A DNA stretch of 64,000 nucleotides, from positions 1,116,001 to 1,180,000 of the forward strand of contig CAVRXL010000013.1 of NCBI GenBank assembly GCA_963725145.1, in the 5' to 3' direction. Below are positions 49,396 through 57,487 of this stretch, piece after piece. The position numbers were made by a program, and so were the translations under genes. This DNA is from DATAEE01 sp963725145. Its GTDB lineage: Bacteria; Acidobacteriota; Vicinamibacteria; Vicinamibacterales; 2-12-FULL-66-21. Under the pieces are notes generated by a model. It saw only the letters and a program-made list of their open reading frames with translations, was not told the origin of the DNA and did not search any database. The first letter of the stretch is position 1. The number at the start of each line of letters is the position of its first letter.

Positions 49396-52386
49396 ATGCG
49401 TGCGGCAGCTCAGGCTCTCACCTTGCTGCTCGTGGTGGCTTCGTCCGCCGAGGCGCAGTATTTCGGCCGGAATAAGGTCGAGTACGATTCCTTCGACTTC
49501 CGCGTCGCGCGGACCGACCACTTCGACATCTACTTCGCCGCAAAGGACGAAGCGGCCGCGGCTGACACGGCGGCGCTCGCCGAGCGCTGGCAGGCACGCC
49601 TGGCGCGCGCGCTCGATCACAAGCTGACCGAGCGTCAGTCGCTCGTGCTGTACGGCAGCCACCGCGAGTTCGTGCAGACCAACATCGTCGGCGGTGCCAT
49701 CGGCGAGGGCGTGGGCGGCGTGACCGAGGGACTGCGCCGGCGGATCGTCATGCCGTTCGGCTACAGCCTCGCGGAAACGGATCACGTGCTGGGCCATGAG
49801 ATCGCGCACGCGTTTCAGTACCAGATCTCATCGCGGCACGGCACGTCGATGTACGTGCCCCTGTGGTTCGCCGAGGGCATGGCCGAGTACCTGTCGGTCG
49901 GACCATCCCACCCGCAAACGACGGTCATGATGCGCGACGCGGTCGCGAGTGGAAAGCTGCCGTCAATCGAGGCGCTTGACCGCGGCCCGATCTCCCCGTA
50001 TCGCAGCGGCCACGCGCTCTGGAGCTGGATGGCGTACCGGTTCGGCGAGAGCGTTGTCGCGGCCGCGTTGAAGCAGAAAGGGCGCGCGGGCGTTCTCAAG
50101 CGGCTCGAGCGGGTCACGGGTCTGGAGCCCGAGGCGCTCGAGCGGGAATGGCACCACTGGCTCCGCGCGACTTTCTCGGCGGATGCCGTTGAGGGCCCGA
50201 TGCAATTCACCGCGGTCGCGACCGGCGGCCGGGTGAATCTCGCGCCCGCCCTCAGTCCGGACGGGCGTCGCGTGGTGTTTCTGTCAGAGCGCGATCGTCT
50301 GTCGGTCGATCTCTTCCTCGCCGACGCGCGCTCCGGCCGCATCGAGCGCAAGCTCCTGACGACGGCGGCCCGACCGGAAATCGAAAGCCTGCAGTCGCTC
50401 CGATCGGCTGGCGCATGGTCCCCGGACGGCCGCCAGTTCGCGTTCGCCGTCGTGCGCAACGGTCAGCCGACGCTGCTCATCTTCGACGTCGAGCGCGGCA
50501 GCGTCAGCCGGCGGGTGACGCTTCCCTCGCTCGGCGAGATCGCCAGCCCCTCCTGGGCGCCCGACGGCAAGGCGCTCGCGTTCACGGCTCTCGTCGCGGG
50601 CGCGACGGACCTGTATCTTTACGAGCTCGACGCGGGCCGCCTGCGTCCGCTCACGGCAGATCCGTACGCGGACCTGCAGCCCGCCTGGTCTCCTGACGGA
50701 TCGCGCATCGCGATGGCGACCGACCGGTTCACGACAGATCGCCCGGCGCTCGCGCCTGGACGGCTGGAGCTGGCCCTCGTAGAGCTCGCGACCGGGAGCA
50801 TCTCGCGCGTCGCCGCGTTCGAGGCGAATCACTTCTCGCCGCAATGGACGCCGGACAGCGCGTCGATCGTCTTCGTCACCGATCACGCGCCCGGACGCCT
50901 CGCCCGCGTCGACCTCGCGTCCGGCGCGGCCGGCTTCGCCGGCGAGCTGCCTGGCGCGGTGAGCGGGCTGACGCTCGAAGGCCCGTCGCTCTCGGTCGCC
51001 CGCCACGCCGGCACGGTCGCTGTCAGCGTCTACGAGCGAGGCAGATTCAACATCCACGTCGCGGACGTCGTGCCCGTGGCGATGCCGGCCGTCGCCGCTT
51101 CAACACTACCTGACTCACCTGTAGTGTCCAGCTTCCCGCCTCCGCCGAAGGCTTCGGCGGGGCTCGCCGAAGCGCGCGTCGCGCGCGAAGGCGGCAGCCG
51201 GACCGAACCATCGGACACACCCGTAGAACCGAATGCGCTCGAGAGCGTTGAGTATCGACCTCGGCTGCAGTTCGACGGCGTGCTTCAGCCATATGTCGCC
51301 ACCGGCGGGAGCGCGTTCGGCAGCTTCGTTCGCGGCGGCGCCGCGTTCTCGTTCGGCGACATGCTGGGAGGAGAACGGCTCGGCATCGCGGTCCAGGCAG
51401 GTACGCGGCGCACGGATCTTGCGGTGCAGGTGCAGTACCTGAACCGGGACTCCCGCTGGAACTGGGGCGTCGCCGCCGAGGTGATGCCCTACGCTCGCGG
51501 GCGCACCCGGACGCTCGCCGAGAGTGACGGCGCCGTCGTCGTGCGCGAGTCGGCGCGCGAGATGCAGTTCCACTCCCGGCTCGCGGGCCTCCTGGCGTAT
51601 CCGTTCAGCCGGACGCGGCGCCTGGAGCTGAGCGCGGGCCTGCGCCACATCACATACGAGCACGAGCTTCGGAGGCGGGAATACGCCCGTCCCGGCGGAC
51701 GCCTCGTGGGAGAAACCGACGAGAGCGTTCCCGGCGTGCAGCCGGCCGGCTTCTTCGAAAGCTCCGCCGCGCTCGTGTCGGATCGCGCGGTCTATGGACC
51801 GGTCGGCCCGATTCTGGGCGAGCGGTGGCGGGTCGAGCTGTCGCCGGCCATCGGATCGCTCCGCTTCGCGGGCGTTCTCGCCGACTATCGCAGATACTTC
51901 ATGCCGGCGCGTCCGTACACGATCGCCGCGCGCGTGCTCCACTCGGCACGGTACGGTCCGGATGCGGACGACCCGCGGCTCGTGCCGATGTTCGCCGGCT
52001 ACCGGCACCTCGTCCGCGGCTACGACGCGGCGGCGTTCGGCGGATGCGACAAGGATGGTGACTGCAACCGCTTCGATGCGCTCTTCGGCAGCCGTCTTCT
52101 GGTCACGAACATCGAGCTGCGCGTGCCGGTCGCGGGAGCGGCCGCACGCGAAGTGCGTTACGGCCGGCTGCCGGCCGAAGCGTTTCTGTTCGCGGACGCC
52201 GGCGTGGCGTGGACGGGCCTCGACCGGCCTGAGTTCGCGGGTGGCGCACGGCGGCTCGTTCGCAGCGCCGGCGCCGGCGTGCGGGTCAATGCCTTCGGGA
52301 TGGTCGCGGAAATCGGCGCCGCACGACCGTTCGACCGTGCGCGCAATGGATGGGACTTCGTGTTCAATCTGAGGCCGTCGTTCTAG
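49396..52386 (+). CDS. Three-part protein: gluzincin protease, TolB-like propeller, outer-membrane barrel
   Basis: 996 residues. Signal peptide about 1-20 (SSAEAQ). Part 1 (about 30-270) is a Peptidase-MA-like zinc protease with GHEIAHAFQYQ near 133-143 and the following WFAEGMAEYLS supplying the glutamate ligand. Part 2 (about 275-560) is a WD40-like/TolB propeller with ALSPDGRRVVFLS, AWSPDGRQFAF, SWAPDGKALAF, AWSPDGSRIAM and QWTPDSASIVF blades. Part 3 (about 620-996) is a barrel resembling the surface-antigen (D15/Omp85) type, ending in the phenylalanine FNLRPSF. A palindrome at 51142 lies in the linker between parts 2 and 3. It would be an outer-membrane-anchored protease with a propeller on the periplasmic or surface side. 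Confidence 0.85.
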   Translation: MRAAAQALTLLLVVASSAEAQYFGRNKVEYDSFDFRVARTDHFDIYFAAKDEAAAADTAALAERWQARLARALDHKLTERQSLVLYGSHREFVQTNIVGGAIGEGVGGVTEGLRRRIVMPFGYSLAETDHVLGHEIAHAFQYQISSRHGTSMYVPLWFAEGMAEYLSVGPSHPQTTVMMRDAVASGKLPSIEALDRGPISPYRSGHALWSWMAYRFGESVVAAALKQKGRAGVLKRLERVTGLEPEALEREWHHWLRATFSADAVEGPMQFTAVATGGRVNLAPALSPDGRRVVFLSERDRLSVDLFLADARSGRIERKLLTTAARPEIESLQSLRSAGAWSPDGRQFAFAVVRNGQPTLLIFDVERGSVSRRVTLPSLGEIASPSWAPDGKALAFTALVAGATDLYLYELDAGRLRPLTADPYADLQPAWSPDGSRIAMATDRFTTDRPALAPGRLELALVELATGSISRVAAFEANHFSPQWTPDSASIVFVTDHAPGRLARVDLASGAAGFAGELPGAVSGLTLEGPSLSVARHAGTVAVSVYERGRFNIHVADVVPVAMPAVAASTLPDSPVVSSFPPPPKASAGLAEARVAREGGSRTEPSDTPVEPNALESVEYRPRLQFDGVLQPYVATGGSAFGSFVRGGAAFSFGDMLGGERLGIAVQAGTRRTDLAVQVQYLNRDSRWNWGVAAEVMPYARGRTRTLAESDGAVVVRESAREMQFHSRLAGLLAYPFSRTRRLELSAGLRHITYEHELRRREYARPGGRLVGETDESVPGVQPAGFFESSAALVSDRAVYGPVGPILGERWRVELSPAIGSLRFAGVLADYRRYFMPARPYTIAARVLHSARYGPDADDPRLVPMFAGYRHLVRGYDAAAFGGCDKDGDCNRFDALFGSRLLVTNIELRVPVAGAAAREVRYGRLPAEAFLFADAGVAWTGLDRPEFAGGARRLVRSAGAGVRVNAFGMVAEIGAARPFDRARNGWDFVFNLRPSF
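51142..51160. repeat. Palindrome inside the protease/propeller/barrel gene
   Basis: Arms CCGCCGAAG and CTTCGGCGG around a single G, in frame in a Pro/Ala-rich linker (PPPPKASAGLAEARV). The preceding TAGTGTCCAGCTTCC looks like a decayed REP flank. Confidence 0.8.
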
Positions 52387-52819
52387 CCGCCGCGAGCCGC
52401 ACCACCCCGCGCCATTCCTGGCCGCCGCTCCATCCGACCGCGAGCACCCCGAAGACCACACGCTCTCCTGACGCCGGCAGAAGCTCCGCGAATACGACGA
52501 ACTGCTCCTTGCGGCCTCCGCCTGCGATTGGCTCCTCGATCGTCTGCGCCTGAACCGCCGTGACCCGCTCGTCGCCATCCACGGTCGCCGCGGTCAAGAT
52601 GAGGTGTTCGATGTTCTGTTGCTTCAGGTTGGCGACGACGTAACGCAGGCGCAATCCGGTGGAGGTGCCAGGCTCGATTGTCGCGGACTCGATGCGCACC
52701 GGGCTTGCGTCAGCCTGGGCGATCGACAAGTGCGCGCCGTTCCGCGCGGGCACCCCCGAAGCGCCGGAAGCCCCGGAAGTAACCACGAGGGCGATTCCAA
52801 CCATCAGCTCGTAGATCAC
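52364..52819 (-). CDS. Small exported beta-sandwich protein, unknown function
   Basis: 151 residues from GTG 52819; an ATG five codons on (52804) is an alternative. Signal peptide about 1-22 (VVTSGASGASG). The mature part is beta-rich: VRIESATIEPGTSTGLRLRYVVANLKQQNIEHLIL, then ERVTAVQAQTIEEPIAGGGRKEQFVVF and VVFGVLAVGWSGGQEWRG. No cysteine, no catalytic motif. The 3' end overlaps the large protease gene on the other strand by 23 nt. Not a recognised family. Confidence 0.65.
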   Translation of the reverse strand: MIYELMVGIALVVTSGASGASGVPARNGAHLSIAQADASPVRIESATIEPGTSTGLRLRYVVANLKQQNIEHLILTAATVDGDERVTAVQAQTIEEPIAGGGRKEQFVVFAELLPASGERVVFGVLAVGWSGGQEWRGVVRLAAARTTASD

Positions 52820-53079
52820 GCCTGAAAGCTCAGCAATCGTTGCGCCCGATGACCGCGCCCGACCTAAGCCGTTGCATCTCAGCTGATTAGCTCGGATGGG
52901 GCCCGAGCGGGCGGCATCCGTAAGTGGCTCAAAAACGGCGAAGCCCGGCCCTTTGTGTAACGGATGACCTTTTGGTGTGGTGTGAGGCGCCCTCACGGCT
53001 TCACTACGCCGCCCGGGGCTGCGGAAGTGTGGAGCGGGCTACCCACTTTACTGGCACCGCGATTGATCCCTCCTGACTA
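52820..53079. other. Intergenic region upstream of the PBP gene
   Basis: No gene seen. AT content is slightly higher around 52960-53000 (TTTTTGGTG, GGTGTGGTGTGAGG). No clear promoter, hairpin or ribosome site could be assigned other than CCCTCC at 53068 on the minus strand, which is not used. Confidence 0.4.
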
Positions 53080-55194
53080 ATGCTGCGAATCGGGCTGAGG
53101 TTGGTCGTCGCCGTTCCGGTCGCGTTGTACGTCGGCACCGGGCTGGGCCTGCTGCACGCGCGTCTCGCCTGGCGGCTCATCGATGGCCCGGTGAGGTTAC
53201 CGGGGCTGGCGAGCGGGCCGCAGGCGACCATGCTTTTCGATCGCCACGATCAGCCGGTCTTCTCGCTGCACGACGAAGCGCGCATCGACATTCCGCTCGA
53301 AAGCATGTCGCCGTACCTCGTTCAGGCCGTGCTCGCGGTCGAGGACCAACGCTTCTTCTCCCACCGGGGCCTGGATCCAGTTCGCATCGCGGGCGCCGCC
53401 TGGGCCAATCTGCGCGCCGGCCGGATCGTCGAAGGGGGGAGCACCATCACCCAGCAGCTCGTGCGACGGCTCGCGATCGGCTCGGAGCGCACGTGGCGGC
53501 GGAAGATCCGTGAGGCGCTCGCGGCAACCGATCTCGACGCGAGCTCTTCCAAGCAGGAAATCCTGCAGACGTATCTGAACAACGTCTACTTTGGCGACGG
53601 CTACTACGGTGTCGAGGCAGCCTCGCGTGGATACTTTGGAACGTCGGCCTCGAGCCTCGATGCCCCGCAGGGCGCGCTGCTCGCAGGGTTGATCCGATCG
53701 CCCGCGAACTCGCCCCGGCAGCAGCCGGCCCGCGCGGTGACGCGACGCAACCTCGTGCTGCGCAGGATGCGCGACGCGGCGATGATAGACGCCCCCGCGT
53801 ACCGTGATGCGCTTGCGGCCCCGATGCTGATCCGGGCGCGCCGCGATGCCGCGATCGGCCGCCTGGATCACACGGCCTCCGACCACGCGTCGCACGAGTG
53901 CGGACTGTATTTTTACGAAGAGGCTCGCCGCCAGCTCGTCTTGATCTTCGGGTGGGAGCGGGTACGGCGCGGCGGCCTGCGCGTCTACACCACGATCGAC
54001 CCGGCCCTTCAGCGCGAAGCGGAGCAGGCGGTACGTGCCCGGTTGATCGAGATTGAAAAACACCGCCGCCGGGACAGCGGCCGCTTGCAAGGCGCGTTGG
54101 TCTCGATTGACCCGCGTACAGGTGACGTTGTCGCGCTCGTCGGCGGCCGCGACGGACACACGAGCCGCTACAATCGCGCGACCGACGCACGCCGCCAGCC
54201 CGGGTCGGCGTTCAAGCCGATCATCTACGCGGCCGCGATCGAGCAGGGATTCGGTCCGGGATCGCTGCTGCAGGAGCTCGAGACGCCGATCGCGGCCGGT
54301 TCCGACTACTGGCTGCCGGGGGGTGAGCACGAGGAGGCGCAGTACACGCTGCGGCGCGCGCTGAAGGTGTCGAGCAATCGCGCGTCGGCGCAGTTGCTCC
54401 AGCGCATCGGGTTGTCATCGGCGCTGTATTACGCCGAGCGGCTCGGGATCGCCTCGGCGCTGCCGGCCGTCCCGTCCCTCGCGCTCGGGACGGGCGGCGT
54501 GACCCCGCTCGAATTGACGTCCGCCTACGGCACGTTCGCGAACGGCGGTCTCTGGAACGCACCGCGCTTCATCCGCCGCGTCGAGGACGCGAACGGCGAC
54601 GTGGTGTGGCAGCCGACGCTGACCGTCCGTCAGGCCGTCCGGCCGTCCACCGCCTTCCTGATGAGCAGCATGCTCTCCGACGTCGTGAGCGGCGGGACCG
54701 GCTACATCGTCCGCGGGCTGTTGAACCGGCCGTCAGCTGGCAAGACCGGAACGACCGACGACTACGCGGATGCCTGGTTCGTGGGCTACACGACCCGGCT
54801 GGTCACCGGCGTGTGGATCGGGCTCGATCGGCCCGCGCCGATCATGCGGCGAGGCTTCGGCGGGACCGTCGCCGCGCCGGCCTGGGCGCGCTTCATGAAC
54901 GCGGCGACGAAGAACGATCCGGCGGAGTGGTTCGAGCAGCCGGCCGACGTCGAGCGTGTGACGCTTTGCGTGCGCACCGGCGCACGCGCCGTCGAGGCCT
55001 GCAAGGAGCCCGTGATGCACCCTCTCGTCCCGCTTGTCATCGACGGAGCCGGCACGCCGCACGGACCGACCGGCGTGTACGACGACATCTTCGCGATCGG
55101 CTCGGGCCCCTACGAGCTCTGTCCCCTCCATTCCGCGCCGGCCGCCGCCGTGACGCCCACGCTGACCGCGGCGACGTTCCAGCCAGTGCCCTAA
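53080..55194 (+). CDS. Class A penicillin-binding protein (PBP1-type glycosyltransferase/transpeptidase)
   Basis: 704 residues. One N-terminal membrane helix (about 5-25). The GT51 glycosyltransferase domain (about 60-235) has AVEDQRFFSHRGLD near 87 with the catalytic Glu, GGSTITQQLVR and KIREALAA. The transpeptidase domain (about 305-650) has SxxK in GSAFKP near 376-381, SSN near 430 and KTGTT near 554. It makes glycan strands and 4-3 cross-links in the periplasm. The C-terminal 60 residues have three cysteines (CVRTGARAVEAC, YELC) in a short extension. The ATG follows a CTCCTGACTA region with no strong ribosome site. Confidence 0.95.
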   Translation: MLRIGLRLVVAVPVALYVGTGLGLLHARLAWRLIDGPVRLPGLASGPQATMLFDRHDQPVFSLHDEARIDIPLESMSPYLVQAVLAVEDQRFFSHRGLDPVRIAGAAWANLRAGRIVEGGSTITQQLVRRLAIGSERTWRRKIREALAATDLDASSSKQEILQTYLNNVYFGDGYYGVEAASRGYFGTSASSLDAPQGALLAGLIRSPANSPRQQPARAVTRRNLVLRRMRDAAMIDAPAYRDALAAPMLIRARRDAAIGRLDHTASDHASHECGLYFYEEARRQLVLIFGWERVRRGGLRVYTTIDPALQREAEQAVRARLIEIEKHRRRDSGRLQGALVSIDPRTGDVVALVGGRDGHTSRYNRATDARRQPGSAFKPIIYAAAIEQGFGPGSLLQELETPIAAGSDYWLPGGEHEEAQYTLRRALKVSSNRASAQLLQRIGLSSALYYAERLGIASALPAVPSLALGTGGVTPLELTSAYGTFANGGLWNAPRFIRRVEDANGDVVWQPTLTVRQAVRPSTAFLMSSMLSDVVSGGTGYIVRGLLNRPSAGKTGTTDDYADAWFVGYTTRLVTGVWIGLDRPAPIMRRGFGGTVAAPAWARFMNAATKNDPAEWFEQPADVERVTLCVRTGARAVEACKEPVMHPLVPLVIDGAGTPHGPTGVYDDIFAIGSGPYELCPLHSAPAAAVTPTLTAATFQPVP

Positions 55195-55208
55195 CGGCAC
55201 TACTCGGC

Positions 55209-55214
55209 TATAAT
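55209..55214 (+). promoter_or_regulatory. -10 box TATAAT for the NfeD/slipin operon
   Basis: Perfect TATAAT 12 nt before the ATG at 55227 and 15 nt after the PBP stop. No ribosome site is present. A 6-bp stem (AGTGCC at 55185 and GGCACT at 55196) spans the PBP stop codon. Confidence 0.5.
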
Positions 55215-55226
55215 CACCTCATCCCC

Positions 55227-55673
55227 ATGTTCACCTGGTGGCAGTGGCTCGTCCTCGGGCTGGTGCTGATCCTCCTGGAAATGGCGGCCTCGGGCGGCTT
55301 TTACGTCATCTTCTTCGGCGTGGCGGCGATTGCCATCGGCGCGCTGCACCTGCTCAACCTGGCGGGCCCCGCATGGGTCCAGCTGCTCCTGTTCTCGGTC
55401 ATCTCAGTGGGGTCGCTCGTGCTGTTTCGCAATCCGATGATCCGTTGGCTGAAACTGGATCAGGGATCGCCGGACGTGGACACGCTGGCGGGGGAGATCG
55501 CGGTTCCGCTCGAGGACATCGCGCCCGGGGAAGTCGGGCGCGTGGAACTCCGCGGGACGGTCTGGCAGGCGCGCAACACGACTACGGCGGCCATCTCCCG
55601 AGGCCGGCGATGCGCCGTCGTGCGGGTCGATCGGCTGATGCTCTTCATCGAACCGGAAGGAGCTCGAACGTGA
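55227..55673 (+). CDS. NfeD-family membrane protein
   Basis: 148 residues. Two or three N-terminal helices (about 5-28, 32-55, 57-75) followed by a C-terminal OB-fold domain (about 88-145) with LAGEIAVPLEDIAPGEVGRVELRGTVWQARNTT, the classical NfeD-C pattern. NfeD proteins work with slipin/SPFH partners in membrane microdomain organisation. The long reading frame extends upstream inside the PBP gene but the real start is the ATG at 55227. The stop overlaps the GTG of the slipin gene (GTGA at 55670-55673), a near-universal pair. Confidence 0.93.
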   Translation: MFTWWQWLVLGLVLILLEMAASGGFYVIFFGVAAIAIGALHLLNLAGPAWVQLLLFSVISVGSLVLFRNPMIRWLKLDQGSPDVDTLAGEIAVPLEDIAPGEVGRVELRGTVWQARNTTTAAISRGRRCAVVRVDRLMLFIEPEGART

Positions 55674-56596
55674 CAGGTACGCTGATCCTACTGCTGGCTC
55701 TGGCGTTCTTCGTGCTGATCATCGTCGCCAAGACGGCGATCGTCGTGCCGCAGCAGAGCGCGTTCGTGGTCGAGCGCCTCGGGAGGTACGCCGGCACGCT
55801 CGGCGCCGGGTTCCACATCCTGTTGCCGTTCGTGGACGTGATCCGCTACCGCCTGTCGTTGAAGGAAGCGGCGGTGGACATTCCGGCTCAGGTCTGCATC
55901 ACGCGCGACAACGTCCAGGTGGGGGTCGACGGGATTCTCTACCTCAAAGTCCTGAACCCCGAGCGGGCATCGTACGGGATCTCCGATTATCACTTCGCCA
56001 TCAGCCAGCTGGCGCAGACGACGCTCCGGAGCGAGATCGGGAAGATCGACCTCGATCGCACGTTCGAGGAGCGCGGCAACATCAACGCGCAGCTCGTAAG
56101 CGAGCTGGACAAGGCGTCGGAGGCATGGGGCGTCAAGGTCCTACGCTACGAAATCAAGAACATCACGCCGCCGCACGACGTGCTCGCCGCGATGGAGAAG
56201 CAGATGCGAGCCGAGCGGGAGAAGCGTGCGGTGATCCTGACGTCGGAGGGCACGCGCGACGCCGCCATCAACAACGCTGAAGGCGACAAGCAGATGGTGA
56301 TCAAGGCCTCCGAGGCGCGCAAGCAGCAGCAGATCAACGAAGCGGAGGGGGAGGCGTCAGCGATTCTTGCGGTCGCCAGCGCGACGGCCGACGGCCTCCG
56401 CAAGGTCGCCGAGGCGCTGCGCCAGCCGGGCGGCGCCGAGGCGATGCAGCTCCGCGTCGCGGAGCACTATCTCGAGAAGTTCGGCGAGCTGGCCAAGGAG
56501 ACCAACACGCTCATCCTGCCCGCCAACGTGTCCGACATCGCGTCGATGATCGCGTTGGCCACGACGGTCGCGAAATCGACGCCGGCACGGACGTAG
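55670..56596 (+). CDS. Slipin / SPFH-domain (band 7) protein, QmcA-like
   Basis: 308 residues from GTG 55670 with GGAAGGAG upstream. One N-terminal membrane helix (about 3-24), then the SPFH domain (about 25-185) with PQQSAFVVERLGRYAGTLGAGFHILLPFVDVIRYRLSLKE, and a coiled-coil with EKQMRAEREKRAVILTSEG (about 195-270). This is the QmcA/stomatin type that forms large rings at the inner membrane and interacts with the FtsH protease or NfeD. The only gene it overlaps is NfeD. The downstream YpfJ gene converges on it, with 6 nt between stop codons. Confidence 0.95.
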   Translation: MTGTLILLLALAFFVLIIVAKTAIVVPQQSAFVVERLGRYAGTLGAGFHILLPFVDVIRYRLSLKEAAVDIPAQVCITRDNVQVGVDGILYLKVLNPERASYGISDYHFAISQLAQTTLRSEIGKIDLDRTFEERGNINAQLVSELDKASEAWGVKVLRYEIKNITPPHDVLAAMEKQMRAEREKRAVILTSEGTRDAAINNAEGDKQMVIKASEARKQQQINEAEGEASAILAVASATADGLRKVAEALRQPGGAEAMQLRVAEHYLEKFGELAKETNTLILPANVSDIASMIALATTVAKSTPART

Positions 56597-56602
56597 CGCG
56601 GA

Positions 56603-57457
56603 TCAGGTACCGAACGTATTGCACGCCTCGGGATCGCCGCGCTCGAGACCGCGACGGAACCACTCCACCCGCTGCGCGGACGAGCCGTGCGTGAACGACT
56701 CGGGGGCGACGCCGCGGCCGGACATTCTCTGAAGCCGATCGTCGCCTATCGCCGCGGCCGCGCGGAGTCCCTCCTCGACGTCGCCGCTCTCGAGCTCCAC
56801 GCGGTTCTGCATGAAGCGTCCGGGCTGGGAGGCCGCGTGCCCCCACACGCCGGCAAAGCAATCCGCCTGCAACTCCAGCCGCACGGATAGGTCATTCGCC
56901 TGCGAGGGGTTGCGCTGCTGCATCTGGCGCATCTGGCCCTCGATCCCTGTGACGGTCTGGACGTGGTGCCCGACCTCGTGCGCGATGACGTAGGCCTGCG
57001 CGAAATCACCTGGCGCTCCGAAGCGCCGATCGAGCTCGTCGAAGAAACCAAGATCGAGATAGACCTTCTGGTCGGCGGGGCAGTAGAAGGGTCCTGTCGC
57101 CGCCTGCGCGAAGCCACAGGCTGACTGGATCGAGTCGCGGAACAGCGTCGCGCGCGTCTGTTGATACCGATTCCCCAGCGCCGTGCTCCAGGTCTCCTGA
57201 GTGTCTTTCATCACCGCGCCCACCATATCGACGAGACGCTCTTCGTCTGGCGAGCTCGCAACCGTCCCTGTCGAGCCGGTGGTGTCGGCTCCGGGGGGTG
57301 GCATGCCGCCCAGGAGCGACAGGAAATCGGCGCCGGTGAGCCAGCTCAACAAGAGGACGACCAGGAGGCCGCCGATTCCTATCGGCACGCCGCGTCCCGA
57401 AAACCCCGACCGTCCGCGCATGTCGTCGATGTGGCCACGATCCCTCGTCCAACGCAT
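56603..57457 (-). CDS. YpfJ-type neutral zinc metallopeptidase
   Basis: 284 residues. N-terminal membrane segment (about 25-43) and a Pro/Gly/Thr linker. The catalytic domain has AYVIAHEVGHHVQTV with HEVGHH near 158-163, and the third ligand region RLELQADCFAGVWGH. FCPADQKVYLDLGFFDEL is a YpfJ-family segment (here FYCPADQKVYLDLGFF). The family is exported or membrane bound and its physiological substrate is unknown. The ATG at 57457 is 30 nt from the divergent ATG of the cardiolipin synthase-like gene, so their promoters must overlap. Confidence 0.93.
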   Translation of the reverse strand: MRWTRDRGHIDDMRGRSGFSGRGVPIGIGGLLVVLLLSWLTGADFLSLLGGMPPPGADTTGSTGTVASSPDEERLVDMVGAVMKDTQETWSTALGNRYQQTRATLFRDSIQSACGFAQAATGPFYCPADQKVYLDLGFFDELDRRFGAPGDFAQAYVIAHEVGHHVQTVTGIEGQMRQMQQRNPSQANDLSVRLELQADCFAGVWGHAASQPGRFMQNRVELESGDVEEGLRAAAAIGDDRLQRMSGRGVAPESFTHGSSAQRVEWFRRGLERGDPEACNTFGT

Positions 57458-57473
57458 CGGAGTCCCTCCGGTC

Positions 57474-57479
57474 TAGAAT
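57474..57479 (+). promoter_or_regulatory. -10 box TAGAAT, leaderless start of the cardiolipin synthase-like gene
   Basis: TAGAAT ends 8 nt before the ATG at 57488, with no ribosome site, inside a 30-nt gap between two divergent start codons. Its -35 region would lie inside the start of the YpfJ gene. Confidence 0.45.
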
Positions 57480-57487
57480 CGTAGGCA

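Noticed and set aside
55190..55205. Terminator after the PBP gene
   Set aside because: A 6-bp stem spans the stop codon but there is no T-tract and TATAAT follows directly, so it is more likely part of the next promoter region.
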